A DNA stretch of 32,888 nt, taken from the NCBI GenBank assembly GCA_900764695.1, contig CAAFOY010000101.1, positions 1-32,888 of the forward strand. The letters are read 5' to 3'. Of this stretch, positions 24,935-32,471 are shown one piece after another (position 1 is the first letter of the stretch; every line of letters begins with the position of its first letter). A program made the position numbers and the translations under genes. The notes beneath the pieces are model-generated. The model did not search any database, was not told the DNA's origin, and saw only the letters and a program-made list of their open reading frames with translations. This DNA comes from Lachnospiraceae bacterium. GTDB lineage: Bacteria; Bacillota_A; Clostridia; Lachnospirales; Lachnospiraceae.

Positions 24935-26804
24935 AATACCGAAGCCTTTAGCGTATGCAATTGTATTATTTCTAATTGTTGTATTAACGTTTGTAATCGA
25001 ATTTTTTGGCTTTAATTTTAAGAGTATAAGATATGGACTTAAAGATACAACTTTTACTAATTTTACAGTTAAAAATAACTCAATTGAAGTTAAGTTAAAA
25101 AAGACTACTTACATAGGAAAGGTACAGATATATGGATTATCAGAAGAAAATAAAATAATCCATTACAGTTTTGAAGTTACTACTGTATCGTCTTATGGAA
25201 AAGAAAATAAAAAAGGATATAATGACATATTGTATCCTGAATTAAAAACAGGGGTGACTTCTGTAGGGGAATACGGAAACAAGATTAAAATTGATGTTCC
25301 TAAAGAATACGTGGACTGTATAAAAGCAGTTAAGATTAAAAATTCATTTACACCTAACAAATATAGAATGTGCTTTATATTTTCAGTACTTGTGATGCTT
25401 GCAATGATTATTTTATGTAAGGATATTCTTAGAAAAAGAATAGAGCTGTTCTTCGTTGTATCAGGTTTTTTAATCGGAGTATCATTAATTTATTCTACAG
25501 GCGCAACACCGTTTACATGGGATGAAGAAACACATTTTAAGGCCGTATATGAAAATGCCTACGGAGATTTAGTAGATAACACGAGTGCAGTTGTTAAGTA
25601 TGAGGAAAAAGTAGGAATTCCTGCATATAACACTTTGGAGGAAAAAAATCTCGTAGACCAATACATGAATGCTAATGATAAAAAAGTAATTTCAAGAACA
25701 AATAAGGCAGTTGCAACAAATTATACTGCAGTAGCATATATACCTCAGATTCTTGGAGCAAAAATTGCAAGAGCACTACATTTAAGCTTTTCTAATATGC
25801 TGATGCTTATTAAATTTATGAATTTAATTGTATATCTTGTTGTTATGGCGATTGCAATAAAGATGACAAAAGTATGTAAATATGCACTTGTTTGTATAGC
25901 ATTAATGCCTACAAGTATTTTACAGGCAAGTTCTATAACATATGATGGCTTTGTTTTATGCTTTGTTTCACTTGGAGTTGTATTGCTGATAAATGAAATT
26001 ATTAGTGATGAAGAAAAGATAAATACAAAGTTATTAGTAGCCGGAATGGTTGCAATTACAGTGGGAAGTTTATCTAAGATGGTTTATGCACCATTAGTTA
26101 TGCTTGCACTATTTATTCCTAATAGAAAATTCTCAAGTAAAAAGAGTGTAATCTGGTTTAAACTTGGAATATTGGCTGTATGTGGATGGATGCTTACAAC
26201 ATTTGTGTTGCCAACAATAGCAAGTATGATTTCACCGGATGTTACGGCAACTGTGGATATCAGAGGTGGAGATACAAACTCAGGAAGTCAGATTGGAAAC
26301 ATTATTGGACAGCCATTTAATTATGCAAAAGAATTGTTATCAAGTATATTTAGTTTTGAAAACTTTGGTATTTCAGCTGAGACAAGAGACCCATATACAA
26401 TTGGTAATTTAATGCTTATGAATTATGGCGGAACAGTTGTAGGACCGGATAAATTTGCTTATGTAATAATGGCACTTATTATGCTTTTGATTTGCAAAAA
26501 TAAAGAAGAAAAGTCTCTTAATGTAAAAACAAAATTAGGTGTTTGGGGACTTATCTTTATTATTGTTGTATTGATTTGGACAGCGATGTATCTTGCATTT
26601 ACACCTGTAGGACAGACGGCTATAGTAGGGGTACAGGCCAGATATTATCTTCCGATATTGTGGCTGGCTATAGTGGCTGCATATAATGGAAAATTAAGCA
26701 TTAATATGACAAAAACAGGCTACGCCCGATTGCTTACGGGAATTATGACATTTATAACTGCATATGGACTTTTGACGGTATTAATCGTTCAAAAGCTGGC
26801 ATAG
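24912..26804 (+). CDS. DUF2142 polytopic membrane protein (GT-C-like)
   Basis: A 630-residue membrane protein. After an N-terminal TM helix comes an extracytoplasmic beta-rich segment (about 30-145), then about ten membrane helices. The loop TPFTWDEETHFKAVYENAYGD, with an acidic-His motif just after a membrane helix, is typical of DUF2142, a family resembling GT-C enzymes that use lipid-linked sugars and often found in polysaccharide clusters. Activity is unproven. The ATG at 24912 is chosen, not the in-frame ATGs at 24894 or 24900, because GGAGGG (24902-24907) stands before it, though closer than usual. It overlaps the previous gene. A strong hairpin follows the stop. Confidence 0.8.
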   Translation: MVKRITNKIPKPLAYAIVLFLIVVLTFVIEFFGFNFKSIRYGLKDTTFTNFTVKNNSIEVKLKKTTYIGKVQIYGLSEENKIIHYSFEVTTVSSYGKENKKGYNDILYPELKTGVTSVGEYGNKIKIDVPKEYVDCIKAVKIKNSFTPNKYRMCFIFSVLVMLAMIILCKDILRKRIELFFVVSGFLIGVSLIYSTGATPFTWDEETHFKAVYENAYGDLVDNTSAVVKYEEKVGIPAYNTLEEKNLVDQYMNANDKKVISRTNKAVATNYTAVAYIPQILGAKIARALHLSFSNMLMLIKFMNLIVYLVVMAIAIKMTKVCKYALVCIALMPTSILQASSITYDGFVLCFVSLGVVLLINEIISDEEKINTKLLVAGMVAITVGSLSKMVYAPLVMLALFIPNRKFSSKKSVIWFKLGILAVCGWMLTTFVLPTIASMISPDVTATVDIRGGDTNSGSQIGNIIGQPFNYAKELLSSIFSFENFGISAETRDPYTIGNLMLMNYGGTVVGPDKFAYVIMALIMLLICKNKEEKSLNVKTKLGVWGLIFIIVVLIWTAMYLAFTPVGQTAIVGVQARYYLPILWLAIVAAYNGKLSINMTKTGYARLLTGIMTFITAYGLLTVLIVQKLA

Positions 26805-26808
26805 AAGG

Positions 26809-26846
26809 AAAGGCTTTTACAAAATCTGATTTTGTAAAGCCTTTTT
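26809..26846 (+). terminator. Intrinsic terminator between the DUF2142 gene and the next glycosyltransferase
   Basis: A 16-bp stem with one bulged T (26809-26825 with 26829-26844), a 3-nt loop and a terminal T run. The next start codon is only 14 bp beyond, leaving no room for a promoter, so it must be read through, act as an attenuator, or the downstream gene must be read from a promoter inside the DUF2142 gene. Confidence 0.8.
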
Positions 26847-26860
26847 GAGAGGTTTGGGAA

Positions 26861-27832
26861 ATGGATAAAAAAGTATCAATTGTAATACCTGCATATAACA
26901 GTGAAAAATATATAAAGGATTGTATTTTGTCACTACAAAGGCAGACATATAAAAATATAGAAATTATAGTTGTTAATGATGGTTCGAAGGATTCAACATT
27001 AGAAATATTAAATGAACTTGCAAAAGAATATAATAATTTAATTGTTCTTACACAGGAAAATCATGGGATAGCTTATACAAGAAACAGAGGAATTGAATTT
27101 GCCACAGGTGAATATCTGATGTTTATGGATAATGATGATTCCATGAAAGAAGACTGTATAGAAATGCTGTTAAGCAGAATTTTGGAAACTGATGCTGATA
27201 TGGTAATTGGTGGATACAGACGAATTACTCCTGAAGGAAAAGTTTTAGAGGAAATGATACTCACAAAAGATGAATGGGCAAAGTTTAGAATGATAAGTCC
27301 TTGGGGACGTATTATGAAAACGCAATTTGTCAGAGAACATAATCTTAAATTTGGCGATTATAAAATGGGAGAGGATTCATATTTTAATGTTACAGCTTAC
27401 GGCGAAAGTGACAAAATCATAACAACAGATTATGTGGGTTATAATTGGATTTACAGAGATGAGTCGGTTTCAAATACAACTCAGAAAAAAGTGACAAATT
27501 CTCCAATTCCTTTTCTTGAAGGGTTAATAGAGAGAAATAAAAATCAAAAATATATGAAACCTAAAATGTTTGAGTATTTTGTTATAAAATATGTTATCTG
27601 GAATTTGACCTTTATATGTAAACAGAGTACTAAAAAAGAAATGTCAAAAGCGTATACAGAATATTTTAACTGGTTATCCGGGAAGATTCCTGATTATAAG
27701 AAAAATCCTTATGTGGGACTTGGAAAGCCTAAAGGTGAAACAGTTTTAATAAGACTAATTGTAACTATATTTTGCAAAATGCCAAAGAGCATAGTAATAT
27801 GTATAATGATGCTATATAAAAAGATTGTATAA
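26861..27832 (+). CDS. Glycosyltransferase family 2
   Basis: A 323-residue GT-A transferase with the classical start KVSIVIPAYNSEKYI, VVNDGSKDST, the ENHGIAYTRNRGIEFATGEY segment and MDNDDSM as the DxD-type metal site, then GEDSYFN as the likely catalytic ED motif. The C-terminal portion is basic with a hydrophobic patch, as in membrane-associated members. Donor and acceptor are unknown. The gene begins 14 bp after a strong terminator hairpin, with GAGAGG about 8 bases before the ATG. Confidence 0.87.
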   Translation: MDKKVSIVIPAYNSEKYIKDCILSLQRQTYKNIEIIVVNDGSKDSTLEILNELAKEYNNLIVLTQENHGIAYTRNRGIEFATGEYLMFMDNDDSMKEDCIEMLLSRILETDADMVIGGYRRITPEGKVLEEMILTKDEWAKFRMISPWGRIMKTQFVREHNLKFGDYKMGEDSYFNVTAYGESDKIITTDYVGYNWIYRDESVSNTTQKKVTNSPIPFLEGLIERNKNQKYMKPKMFEYFVIKYVIWNLTFICKQSTKKEMSKAYTEYFNWLSGKIPDYKKNPYVGLGKPKGETVLIRLIVTIFCKMPKSIVICIMMLYKKIV

Positions 27833-27989
27833 ATAGAGAGCAACAGAATTAGAAAAATGGGAACAAACAATGTTAAAGTTTAGTAATCATGAATAATAAG
27901 CAATGATATAGTTTGGTAAACCAAAATAATAAACAATAGCAGAGCAAAAAAACTTAGTAAATAACAACAGAGTTTTTAGGAGAAGAAAG

Positions 27990-28772
27990 ATGAAACATTC
28001 ATTTGTAATATGTGCATACAAAGAAAGTCCTTTTTTAGAGGAATGCATACAGTCATTAGAAAAACAGACAGTAAAAAGTACAATTAAAATGGTTACTTCA
28101 ACACCTAATGAGTATATTGCTGATATGGCAAAAAAACACAATATAGAACTGATAGTAAACGAAGGTCAGGGAGGAATTGTCCAAGACTGGAATTTCGGAT
28201 ATAAACAGATTGATACTCCTTATGTGACAATTGCACATCAGGATGATGTATATTTTCCAGAGTATACAGAAACTTTATTAAAGGAATTTGAAAGAAGCAA
28301 ACATCCTTTGATTTTCTTTACAGATTACTGGGAACTTAGAAATGGTGAATATGTTAAAGAAAACAAATTACTTAAAGTTAAAAGAATCATGCTTATACCA
28401 TTAAAGACAAGATTGTTTTTTAACAGCAGATTTGTAAGAAGAAGAATATTATCATTTGGATCACCTATTTGTTGCCCTTCAGTAGGATATGTCAGAGCAA
28501 ATTTGCCGAATCCTATTTTTGAAGTTGGATTTAGAAGCAATGAAGACTGGCAGGCATGGGAGAAACTTTCTAAACTTAAAGGAAGCTTTATTTATTGCAA
28601 AAAGCCATTAGTGGCACATAGAATACATGAAGATTCAGAAACATCAGCCATTATTGCCGATAATAAAAGAAGCGATGAAGATGAAGTTATGTTTTCAAAA
28701 TTCTGGCCTAAATTTATTGTTAAGATATTAGTAAAATTTTATGCTAAAGGTCAGGATTCTAACAATATGTAA
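27990..28772 (+). CDS. Glycosyltransferase family 2 (short form)
   Basis: A 260-residue GT2-like protein starting SFVICAYKESPFLEECIQSLEKQT. The usual nucleotide-site acidic loop is replaced by TSTPNEYI, but the metal site AHQDDVYFPEY is intact, and an ED pair (SNEDWQAW) follows, similar to the catalytic base region of the family. The unusual first loop suggests a different donor or a divergent subfamily. AGGAGAA precedes the ATG. It ends the glycan block. Confidence 0.8.
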   Translation: MKHSFVICAYKESPFLEECIQSLEKQTVKSTIKMVTSTPNEYIADMAKKHNIELIVNEGQGGIVQDWNFGYKQIDTPYVTIAHQDDVYFPEYTETLLKEFERSKHPLIFFTDYWELRNGEYVKENKLLKVKRIMLIPLKTRLFFNSRFVRRRILSFGSPICCPSVGYVRANLPNPIFEVGFRSNEDWQAWEKLSKLKGSFIYCKKPLVAHRIHEDSETSAIIADNKRSDEDEVMFSKFWPKFIVKILVKFYAKGQDSNNM

Positions 28773-28856
28773 TTTATTAAAGAGTGGAAGGTTCAATGAA
28801 AACGTTAGTATATTGTTAGGATTTTAATTATGTGATTCATTGAGGTTATAATATAA

Positions 28857-29354
28857 ATGAGTAAAAAGATAAAAAATAATTTGCCAGATGATTTGAATGG
28901 TTCACAGGATAATTTAGAAAATGTGAGAAAAGATTTAAATTCGGATAATATGAAAGATGAGGGCTTAAAGGATAATATTAAGATTGAAAATGCGATTGCA
29001 GCATTGCAGCAGGAAAGCACTCAGGAAATGTTAGCTCATACTTTAACAGTTATCCGAAGAAGAATGAAGGAAAAAGGCAGATTAATTATTGCGGTTGAGC
29101 CACCTAAAGCAGATGGGAATTTGAATATTCAGGCAATTAAGACAGATGATGGAAGAATGTGGTGGATGGCGTTTACAAGTTTTGATGAGGAAGTTAAAGG
29201 AAGCGGTAGTGTAATGTCTACTTTTATGAGTGACATTGACAGCTTATTTGTGACAGCCTTAAAAACAGATGGAATAAGTGGAATTATAATTAATCCGTGG
29301 AACAAAACAATAATGCTTGATAAGAGATTGATAAGTATTATTATTGGAAAATAA
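28857..29354 (+). CDS. SseB-like domain protein
   Basis: A 165-residue soluble protein. About 40 charged, probably disordered residues lead into a helix (IENAIAALQQESTQEMLAHTL) and then a domain that follows the SseB N-terminal pattern: an IIAVEPP start, DDGRMWWMAFTSFDEE, and the closing GIIINPWNKTIMLDKRLISII. SseB-type domains are widespread but mostly uncharacterised. GAGG at 28842-28845 is rather far (11 bases) from the ATG, so the start is less sure. An 8-bp inverted repeat (28793-28800 with 28836-28843) overlaps the ribosome-site region. Confidence 0.65.
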   Translation: MSKKIKNNLPDDLNGSQDNLENVRKDLNSDNMKDEGLKDNIKIENAIAALQQESTQEMLAHTLTVIRRRMKEKGRLIIAVEPPKADGNLNIQAIKTDDGRMWWMAFTSFDEEVKGSGSVMSTFMSDIDSLFVTALKTDGISGIIINPWNKTIMLDKRLISIIIGK

Positions 29355-29355
29355 T

Positions 29356-29479
29356 ATGATGCCAGGTTCAAAAGGCTTAAGCCCACATAAGCTTGCTCAT
29401 AAAGGAGTAGGATTATAGGAGTGTGCAGTATGAACAATCTGTAGTCATCAAAGTAAGGGACTTTTGACCACAACGTCAT
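29356..29479 (+). other. Possible folded RNA region between the SseB-like gene and the FakA-like gene
   Basis: Long-range complementarity closes this gap. ATGATG (29356-29361) pairs with 29474-29479. After a 3/4-nt internal loop, 29365-29374 pairs with 29461-29469 with one bulged T. A 5-bp hairpin (29375-29379 with 29388-29392) stacks on its end. The same bases also contain an open frame of 20 codons from 29356 to a TAG at 29416-29418, with no good ribosome site. I recognise neither a known riboswitch nor a protein. Confidence 0.3.
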
Positions 29480-29525
29480 AATTTTAAAGAATTATAAATA
29501 TAACAAAATTTAAGAGGTGATAATT

Positions 29526-29819
29526 ATGTCAGAAATTAATAGTATTGATGTAGAAGAAGATCAGTTTGCGTATCGTTATGATACACAGCTTTTGATTGAC
29601 AGAAGAGATAAAGATTTAGATGAGGATGAGATATCAGAGTACATAACAGAACATTTTGAAGGTAACTGTCTTATCGCAGTAGGAGATGAAGATTTGATTA
29701 AAATTCATTTCCATACAAATGAACCTTGGAAAGTTTTAGAATATTGTAACTCAATTGGAGAAATTTACGATATTGTAGTTGAAGATATGATTCGTCAGTC
29801 AGCAGGCTTACAGGGTTAG
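29526..29819 (+). CDS. Stand-alone FakA (DAK/DegV-partner) C-terminal-like domain
   Basis: A 97-residue protein. Its sequence (FAYRYDTQLLID, then FEGNCLIAVGDEDLIKIHFHTNEPWKVLEYCNSIGEIYDIVVEDM) follows the C-terminal domain of FakA/YloV-type fatty-acid kinases, where the matching segment is GDS-VVVGD-DLVKVHVHT-P--VL--A---GE. In FakA this domain contacts the fatty-acid carrier FakB (DegV). The ATP-binding Dak2 domain is absent, so the protein cannot be a kinase by itself. It may be a regulator or an exchange partner. The ATG at 29526 has GAGGTG (29514-29519) in place; an in-frame GTG at 29517 does not. Confidence 0.7.
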   Translation: MSEINSIDVEEDQFAYRYDTQLLIDRRDKDLDEDEISEYITEHFEGNCLIAVGDEDLIKIHFHTNEPWKVLEYCNSIGEIYDIVVEDMIRQSAGLQG

Positions 29820-29830
29820 AGTAAAATTAA

Positions 29831-29859
29831 GAATATTATCTTAAGTTTTCCACATACTA
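29831..29859 (+). promoter_or_regulatory. Sigma-G-type promoter of spoVT
   Basis: GAATA (29831-29835), a 17-bp spacer and CATACTA (29853-29859) match the forespore sigma-G consensus (GHATR ... CATXHTA) at every position. It gives a leader of about 80 nt before spoVT. B. subtilis spoVT is known to be under sigma-G. A 6-bp palindrome with a 6-nt loop (29827-29844) overlaps the -35 element. Confidence 0.65.
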
Positions 29860-29948
29860 ACTCCATAACTTAAATTTAGCAAAATAGGATTTAATTACAT
29901 TAAAGAAAAATTAAATTCTTTAAAAGATTAGTTATGGAGGATAATAAC

Positions 29949-30497
29949 ATGAAAGCGACAGGTATCGTACGAAGAATCGATGAATTGGGGAGAGTTGTTG
30001 TTCCAAAGGAAATCAGAAGAACTTTAAGAATAAGGGAAGGTGATCCTTTAGAGATTTTTACAAATAGAGATGGTGAGGTCATTTTAAAAAAATATTCACC
30101 AATTGGAGAACTTGACAATTTTGCAAAACAATATGCGGAAGCGTTAGGGCAGACATCAGGCCAAATGATTATGATTTGCGACAGGGATCAGGTTGTTGCT
30201 GCATCAGGTGGAGCTAAAAAAGAAAACATAGGAAAGAAGATAAGTAAGGATGTAGAAAACTTAATAGATGAACGTGAAGTCTTTACAACTCATAATAGTT
30301 TAAAAAAGGGGATAGCTATCATTGAGGAAGGTGAAGAACCATCTATGGGTGAAGTAATATATCCGATTATCTGTGAAGGAGATGCAGTTGGTGCGGTTGC
30401 AATAATTGGAAAAGACATAAAGAATCCAATATCGGTAACTGAACAAAAGTTAGCGGCAGTTGCAGCAAATTTTTTAGGAAAGCAAATGGAGTCTTAA
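29949..30497 (+). CDS. spoVT: Stage V sporulation protein T, AbrB-family regulator
   Basis: Forespore transcription factor that tunes late sigma-G genes. The 182-residue product begins with the swapped-hairpin AbrB-type DNA-binding domain (MKATGIVRRIDELGRVVVPK, then EIRRTLRIREGDPLEI), almost the same as the B. subtilis protein, and has a C-terminal GAF domain from about residue 55 to the end. GGAGG at 29936-29940 selects the ATG at 29949 over the one at 29934. A sigma-G promoter lies upstream. Confidence 0.96.
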   Translation: MKATGIVRRIDELGRVVVPKEIRRTLRIREGDPLEIFTNRDGEVILKKYSPIGELDNFAKQYAEALGQTSGQMIMICDRDQVVAASGGAKKENIGKKISKDVENLIDEREVFTTHNSLKKGIAIIEEGEEPSMGEVIYPIICEGDAVGAVAIIGKDIKNPISVTEQKLAAVAANFLGKQMES

Positions 30498-30644
30498 ATT
30501 TAAACGGGTAAAAAATACAATTAAAATGACAAAATTTTGTGCTAAAAAAAATAAGTCGTAAAAGTTCGAAAAAAATAAAAAAAATGTTTTATGAAAAATG
30601 CACATAAAATTTGGCTGAAATCCCCTTAAAATAAGCAAATTACC

Positions 30645-30674
30645 TTGACAAAGTAAGGGTAAATGATGTATAAA
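30645..30674 (+). promoter_or_regulatory. Strong sigma-A promoter of hup
   Basis: A perfect TTGACA (30645-30650), an 18-bp spacer and TATAAA (30669-30674). Long A tracts (about 30542-30590) lie further upstream. The predicted leader is about 80 nt. It fits the high expression expected for HU. Confidence 0.78.
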
Positions 30675-30762
30675 GTTTATTGAAGTACGCGAGGAAAACG
30701 TATATTACAGGAACACATGAAATTAAAGTAGTTTCTGAACTAATTTTTAGGAGGATATAAAC

Positions 30763-31035
30763 ATGAACAAGACAGAATTTATCGCAGCAGTAGCTGAAGA
30801 AGCAGGATTATCAAAGACAGACGCAGCAAAGGCTGTTAAGGCTTTTACAGACGTTGTAACAGAAGAAATGAAGAAGGGTGAAAAAGTACAGTTAATCGGA
30901 TTTGGTAACTTTGAAGTTTCTAAGAGACCAGCTCGTGAAGGTATCAACCCTGCAACAAAGGAAAAGATCACAATTGCTGCAGCTAATGTACCTAAGTTCA
31001 AAGCAGGTAAGGCTTTAAAAGAAGCTCTTAACTAA
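30763..31035 (+). CDS. hup: DNA-binding protein HU
   Basis: Small histone-like dimer that bends and compacts DNA. The 90-residue product has the whole HU sequence: MNKTEFIAAVAEEAG, the GFGNFEVSKRPAREGINPAT DNA-arm segment with its Pro and Arg residues, and VPKFKAGKALKEALN at the end. Many codons use the frequent synonymous forms of highly expressed genes. A strong promoter precedes it and a terminator follows. GGAGG at 30751-30755 fixes the start. Confidence 0.97.
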   Translation: MNKTEFIAAVAEEAGLSKTDAAKAVKAFTDVVTEEMKKGEKVQLIGFGNFEVSKRPAREGINPATKEKITIAAANVPKFKAGKALKEALN

Positions 31036-31064
31036 TTTAAAAGAGTAAATATATAAGTGATTTT

Positions 31065-31095
31065 AAGGGCTTTTGTTATCAAAAGCCCTTTATTT
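31065..31095 (+). terminator. Intrinsic terminator after hup
   Basis: Perfect 11-bp stem (31065-31075 with 31080-31090), a TTAT loop, and a T-rich tail (TATTTTATAC). It lies 30 bp after the hup stop codon. Confidence 0.88.
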
Positions 31096-31269
31096 TATAC
31101 TACTTTTTAATCAGGAAGTTTAGAAATAAATTATAAAATAATTAAATTTACAAAAAAATATAAGATTTGTAATTAATAATGTAATTGTGCAAAACAGAAA
31201 AGATATCCGGTTAATGAATATAATAGCAGAAAAAAGGATATCTAATTAACAACAAAATCAGGAGGAAAC

Positions 31270-31512
31270 ATGAGAATAGATAAATACTTAAAAGTATCAA
31301 GAATTATTAAAAGAAGAACAGTAGCTAATGAAGCTTGTGATGCAGGAAGAGTAATAGTAAATGGAAAACCTGTAAAAGCTTCTTACGATGTTAAGATTAA
31401 CGATGTAATTGAAATTCAATTTGGACAGAGAACGGTTAAAGTTCAGGTATTAAATTTGAATGAAACCGTAAAAAAAGAAGAAGCTACAGAAATGTACAAA
31501 GATTTGACATAA
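31270..31512 (+). CDS. rqcP: RqcP, S4-domain RNA-binding protein of ribosome-associated quality control
   Basis: An 80-residue S4-type RNA-binding protein (YabO/Hsp15-like). Nearly the whole protein is one S4 domain: MRIDKYLKVSRIIKRRTVAN, then DAGRVIVNGKPVKASYDVKINDVIEIQFG. RqcP binds 50S subunits with peptidyl-tRNA and helps RqcH add alanine tails to stalled chains. The place between hup and yabPQ-divIC is the standard one in Firmicutes. AGGAGG at 31260-31265 fixes the start. An 8-bp inverted repeat (31201-31208 with 31236-31243) lies in the leader. The 210-bp gap after it has a weak stem (about 31619-31643) and a seven-T run at about 31652, but no gene. Confidence 0.93.
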   Translation: MRIDKYLKVSRIIKRRTVANEACDAGRVIVNGKPVKASYDVKINDVIEIQFGQRTVKVQVLNLNETVKKEEATEMYKDLT

Positions 31513-31722
31513 ATTTAAGATAGTATACAAATATAAATGTACTAATGCATCTAATAAAAGAGTGGCTAAATTAGCCCATACAGAAAATATTTGATAGAAA
31601 TATAAACTTAGATGTTTGGGTCAAAAGCTCTAGCTTTGATACCTACGGATTGTTTTTTTAGTTAGTATAAATAAAAAAAGAGTTTCATATATTTATGTAA
31701 GTATAGCTATGTGGGTGATTTA

Positions 31723-32007
31723 GTGGAGAATGATAATATTTCCAAAGCTCATAAACTTATGATGCTTAACAGGAAATCAATGGAGATTACAGGGGTCGAG
31801 GATGTTATTTCTTTTGATACAAAAGAGGTATTACTTGAAACGACAATGGGAATTCTGACTATTAAAGGTGAGGATTTAAAAGTAAATAGGTTAAGTATAG
31901 AAAAAGGGGAATTAGAGATTGAAGGAACTGTGGACAGCATGGAATATTCTGAAATCTCATCATATAAAAGAAAAAAAGAAAGCATGCTTAAAAGGATGTT
32001 TAAATGA
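31723..32007 (+). CDS. yabP: Sporulation protein YabP
   Basis: A 94-residue sporulation protein made in the mother cell of spore formers and needed for normal spore formation in B. subtilis. The sequence HKLMMLNRKSMEITGVEDVISFD, followed by LLETTMGILTIKGEDLKVNRL and EIEGTVDSMEYSE, closely follows the family. A GTG at 31723 is preferred as start, with GGGTGA just upstream; an in-frame GTG at 31711 would add four residues but lacks a ribosome site. The stop overlaps the yabQ start (ATGA), so the two are coupled. Confidence 0.9.
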   Translation: MENDNISKAHKLMMLNRKSMEITGVEDVISFDTKEVLLETTMGILTIKGEDLKVNRLSIEKGELEIEGTVDSMEYSEISSYKRKKESMLKRMFK

Positions 32008-32471
32008 TTAAAGATGAACTTATTTTGCTTTTTACTTCACTGTATTGCGGAATAATATTTGCAATTGTATACGATGCTATAAGGATAATAAGAAATCTTA
32101 TTAAACCACATTTTATTAGAGTGGTTATTGAGGATTTTATATATTGGATATGTGTAGCTTACATATTTTTTAGTATGTTGATTAAAAAAAATTACGGAAA
32201 TTTAAGATGGTATCCTATATTTGGAATGCTTTTGGCAATGGCAGTTTATGAAATAATAGTAGGAAGAAAATTAGTGTTGAAAATTTCGAAAGTTTTGGAA
32301 AAGATAATTAGGACTTTGTTAAAACCATTGAAAAAAGCAGGGAAACGAATTAAACTAAGAAAGACGAAAATAAAAGAAAAGTTTGCAAAAGGAAATAAGG
32401 TGAGTAGATGTCGGAAAAAAGAAAGCCACAGGAAAGCATGCAACGCAGACAGCAAAACGGACAACAGGTAA
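32004..32471 (+). CDS. yabQ: Spore cortex biosynthesis protein YabQ
   Basis: A 155-residue membrane protein with four hydrophobic helices in the first 90 residues, then a long, strongly basic tail. The start (LILLFTSLYCGIIFAIVYDAIRIIR) and the YWICVAYIFFSML segment are typical of YabQ, which is required for spore cortex formation and sits in the outer forespore membrane in B. subtilis. It overlaps yabP by 4 bp and its basic tail overlaps the divIC gene by 64 bp, so the tail sequence is partly constrained by divIC. Confidence 0.87.
   Translation: MIKDELILLFTSLYCGIIFAIVYDAIRIIRNLIKPHFIRVVIEDFIYWICVAYIFFSMLIKKNYGNLRWYPIFGMLLAMAVYEIIVGRKLVLKISKVLEKIIRTLLKPLKKAGKRIKLRKTKIKEKFAKGNKVSRCRKKESHRKACNADSKTDNR

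Noticed and set aside
28847..28852. TATAAT just before the SseB-like gene
   Set aside because: Transcription would start at the ATG itself, no matching -35 exists, and such words are frequent in this AT-rich DNA.
29356..29418. 20-codon ORF after the SseB-like gene
   Set aside because: No proper ribosome site and no recognisable similarity; kept only as a remark in the folded-RNA entry.
31577..31584. Sigma-E -10-like CATACAGA before yabP
   Set aside because: Only six of eight positions fit and nothing like a sigma-E -35 lies 13-15 bp upstream. A search before the SleL-like gene also failed.
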